8,030 nt of DNA from Fidelibacterota bacterium. Lineage in GTDB: Bacteria > Fidelibacterota > Marinisomatia > Marinisomatales > TCS55. Of the stretch, positions 7,028-8,030 are shown in pieces; position 1 is the stretch's first letter; each line of letters starts with the position of its first letter. Location of the stretch: contig NZWI01000046.1 of assembly GCA_002701875.1 (NCBI GenBank), positions 3,485 to 11,514 of the forward strand. The letters run 5' to 3'. Below the pieces are notes generated by a model. The model searched no databases. It was not told the origin of the DNA and was given only the letters and a program-made list of their open reading frames with translations. The position numbers and the translations under genes were made by a program.

Positions 7028-7188
7028 TATTTCAATGATAGTTTTATATGTAAAATCGAAAATATTAAGAATCAAATTATAAAAAGTGTTAATATCAGTC
7101 CTTCTAGTAGTGGAAGAATGAAGTGCTATATTAATATTTATATTCTTGGTTAATAATTACAAGAAATAGACCAATTGAGGATTATTTA
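7028..7188 (+). other. 161-base intergenic gap after dnaJ
   Basis: This is the longest non-coding gap in the window and probably separates the heat-shock operon from the next gene. It is very AT-rich. It holds a 7-base AT-only inverted repeat (TTAATAT at 7089-7095, ATATTAA at 7128-7134) enclosing a small CTTC/GAAG hairpin (7101-7104 with 7113-7116). No run of T follows, so a standard intrinsic terminator is not convincing. No clear promoter pair could be assigned. Confidence 0.4.
7177..7181 (+). promoter_or_regulatory. Ribosome binding site for the pilin-like gene
   Basis: GAGGA lies seven bases before the ATG at 7189, a well-placed Shine-Dalgarno sequence. It supports this start and so the basic N-terminal leader of the product. 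Confidence 0.6.
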
Positions 7189-7962
7189 ATGACTGAACAT
7201 AAAGTCTCAGATTTATCAGAGAAGCGAAAACGATATTCAGATTACCTTGAGTTATCTATTGTAATTGCTTTTTTGTTCATGATAATTAGTATATATGTAC
7301 CTAGAGCTATTTGGGATGAAGAAGAATTTTTTGAAGATAAAAGTCACTTTTACATGGAAAACATGTATGATGTGCAAAACTTTTACAAATCTGTTATGGG
7401 CGACTATAATCCAGATGGCCTTTGGGCTGTCACAGTTGTGAATTCAGTACGCGATTCATTAACAGGAGACTCTACATATCTTGGAGAGCAATCTATTACA
7501 TTGAATAACAAAACTTTTAATGTAAATGTTCCAAAAGGATATGGTATTGAATTTGATACAACATTTGGTTTCCCAAAAACTCGACGTGATACTATTAGTG
7601 ATACAACTGCTACAATCGTGATGTTTTCTGAAGAGCTTTCCAGGAATGATACAACATATATTCAAAAGAAGAGATTAGAGAAATTCCTATCTGATACAAA
7701 TTTTGTAGCTCTCTTGGATCAGGTTTCAAGTCAACGGGTTGAATTAGTTAATTATTATGATTCTTATATGCCTGATTCTTCAATGTATTTTTGCCCAGTT
7801 TCAGAAAAACCTTACCTTATTTCTTTGAAAGATGAAGGTAATACAGTCAGAGTAGATAGCCCAATTGAAGAGACTATTGTAAGAAGGCGCTATACAGTTT
7901 TTGCATTTAAGGCTAATAACCATGGTTTCATTAATGATGGTTCGAAAAGTTGGGATAGGTGA
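7189..7962 (+). CDS. Single-pass membrane protein with pilin/pseudopilin-like N-terminus
   Basis: No named family is recognised. The 257-residue product has a basic leader (KRKR at 12-15), one hydrophobic helix (about 20-38) and a polar domain of about 219 residues that should lie outside the cytoplasm. The helix, ELSIVIAFLFMIISIYVPR (21-39), lines up without gaps with the type IV pilin core E-L-L-I-V-I-A ... I-P-R: Glu21 falls at mature position +5 and Pro38 at +22. The residue at -1 is Tyr16 instead of the Gly needed by prepilin peptidase, so the leader may stay on. The outer domain has several Asp-Thr-Thr repeats and only one Cys, in FCPVSEKPY (Cys202), which recalls the Cys-Pro end of some pseudopilin-like proteins. 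A plain type II membrane anchor is the alternative. The well-placed GAGGA supports the start. Confidence 0.8.
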   Translation: MTEHKVSDLSEKRKRYSDYLELSIVIAFLFMIISIYVPRAIWDEEEFFEDKSHFYMENMYDVQNFYKSVMGDYNPDGLWAVTVVNSVRDSLTGDSTYLGEQSITLNNKTFNVNVPKGYGIEFDTTFGFPKTRRDTISDTTATIVMFSEELSRNDTTYIQKKRLEKFLSDTNFVALLDQVSSQRVELVNYYDSYMPDSSMYFCPVSEKPYLISLKDEGNTVRVDSPIEETIVRRRYTVFAFKANNHGFINDGSKSWDR

Positions 7963-7966
7963 TTTT

Positions 7967-7983
7967 AGATAAGTGATTTATCT
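7967..7983 (+). terminator. Weak hairpin after the pilin-like gene
   Basis: AGATAA (7967-7972) and TTATCT (7978-7983) form a perfect 6-base stem with a 5-base loop, starting four bases after the stop codon at 7962. The stem is mostly A-T and only two T follow it, so it would be a poor intrinsic terminator; it may be chance. Confidence 0.25.
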
Positions 7984-8030
7984 TTGTATATCCGATAGTC
8001 ATTTGTTCTGTGCTCAATGGACAGATAATG

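Noticed and set aside
7089..7134. Inverted repeat TTAATAT/ATATTAA after dnaJ as a terminator
   Set aside because: The stem is all A-T, the loop is 32 bases and no T run follows; such repeats are frequent by chance in this DNA.
8004..8024. TCTGT/ACAGA hairpin near the right edge as the start of an RNA gene
   Set aside because: A 5-base stem cut off by the window edge is too little; no tRNA, SRP RNA or tmRNA pattern is visible.

Overview
The window is AT-rich and densely coding. All nine complete or near-complete genes and the truncated gene at the left edge lie on the + strand. The organism is a didermic bacterium: there is a BamD-type outer-membrane assembly lipoprotein, and FtsEX is present. 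A DUF5683-like protein, BamD, hrcA-grpE-dnaJ and low GC together suggest the FCB group, possibly Marinimicrobia (SAR406). That placement is inference from gene style, not a search result.

Layout: (1) 1-444, 3' end of a DUF5683-like envelope protein; (2) 481-1242, bamD; (3) 1244-1828, nadD with a GTG start; (4) 1831-2751, a Na+/Ca2+ exchanger of the YrbG type; (5) 2781-3434 and 3434-4303, ftsE and ftsX overlapping by one base; (6) 4361-5392, hrcA, 5382-5906, grpE, and 5903-7027, dnaJ, all overlapping; (7) 7189-7962, a single-pass protein whose membrane segment has the pattern of a type IV pilin/pseudopilin; (8) 7963-8030, a short non-coding tail with a weak hairpin. No RNA gene, CRISPR array, insertion sequence or phage gene is visible.

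Genes 1 to dnaJ are spaced by -11 to +57 bases, so they could be one long transcript or two, with a break before hrcA. The first part joins envelope construction (BamD), NAD synthesis (NadD), ion transport and division-site peptidoglycan control (FtsEX). The second part is a heat-shock cassette: repressor HrcA, nucleotide exchange factor GrpE and co-chaperone DnaJ. DnaK, their shared partner, is not in the window. No CIRCE operator is visible in front of hrcA.

Most of the window is ordinary housekeeping. The one item that stands out is the last gene. Its transmembrane segment aligns position by position with the class III prepilin core (Glu+5, Pro+22), but the Gly at -1 needed for prepilin peptidase cleavage is replaced by Tyr, and it carries a lone Cys-Pro motif near its C-terminus.
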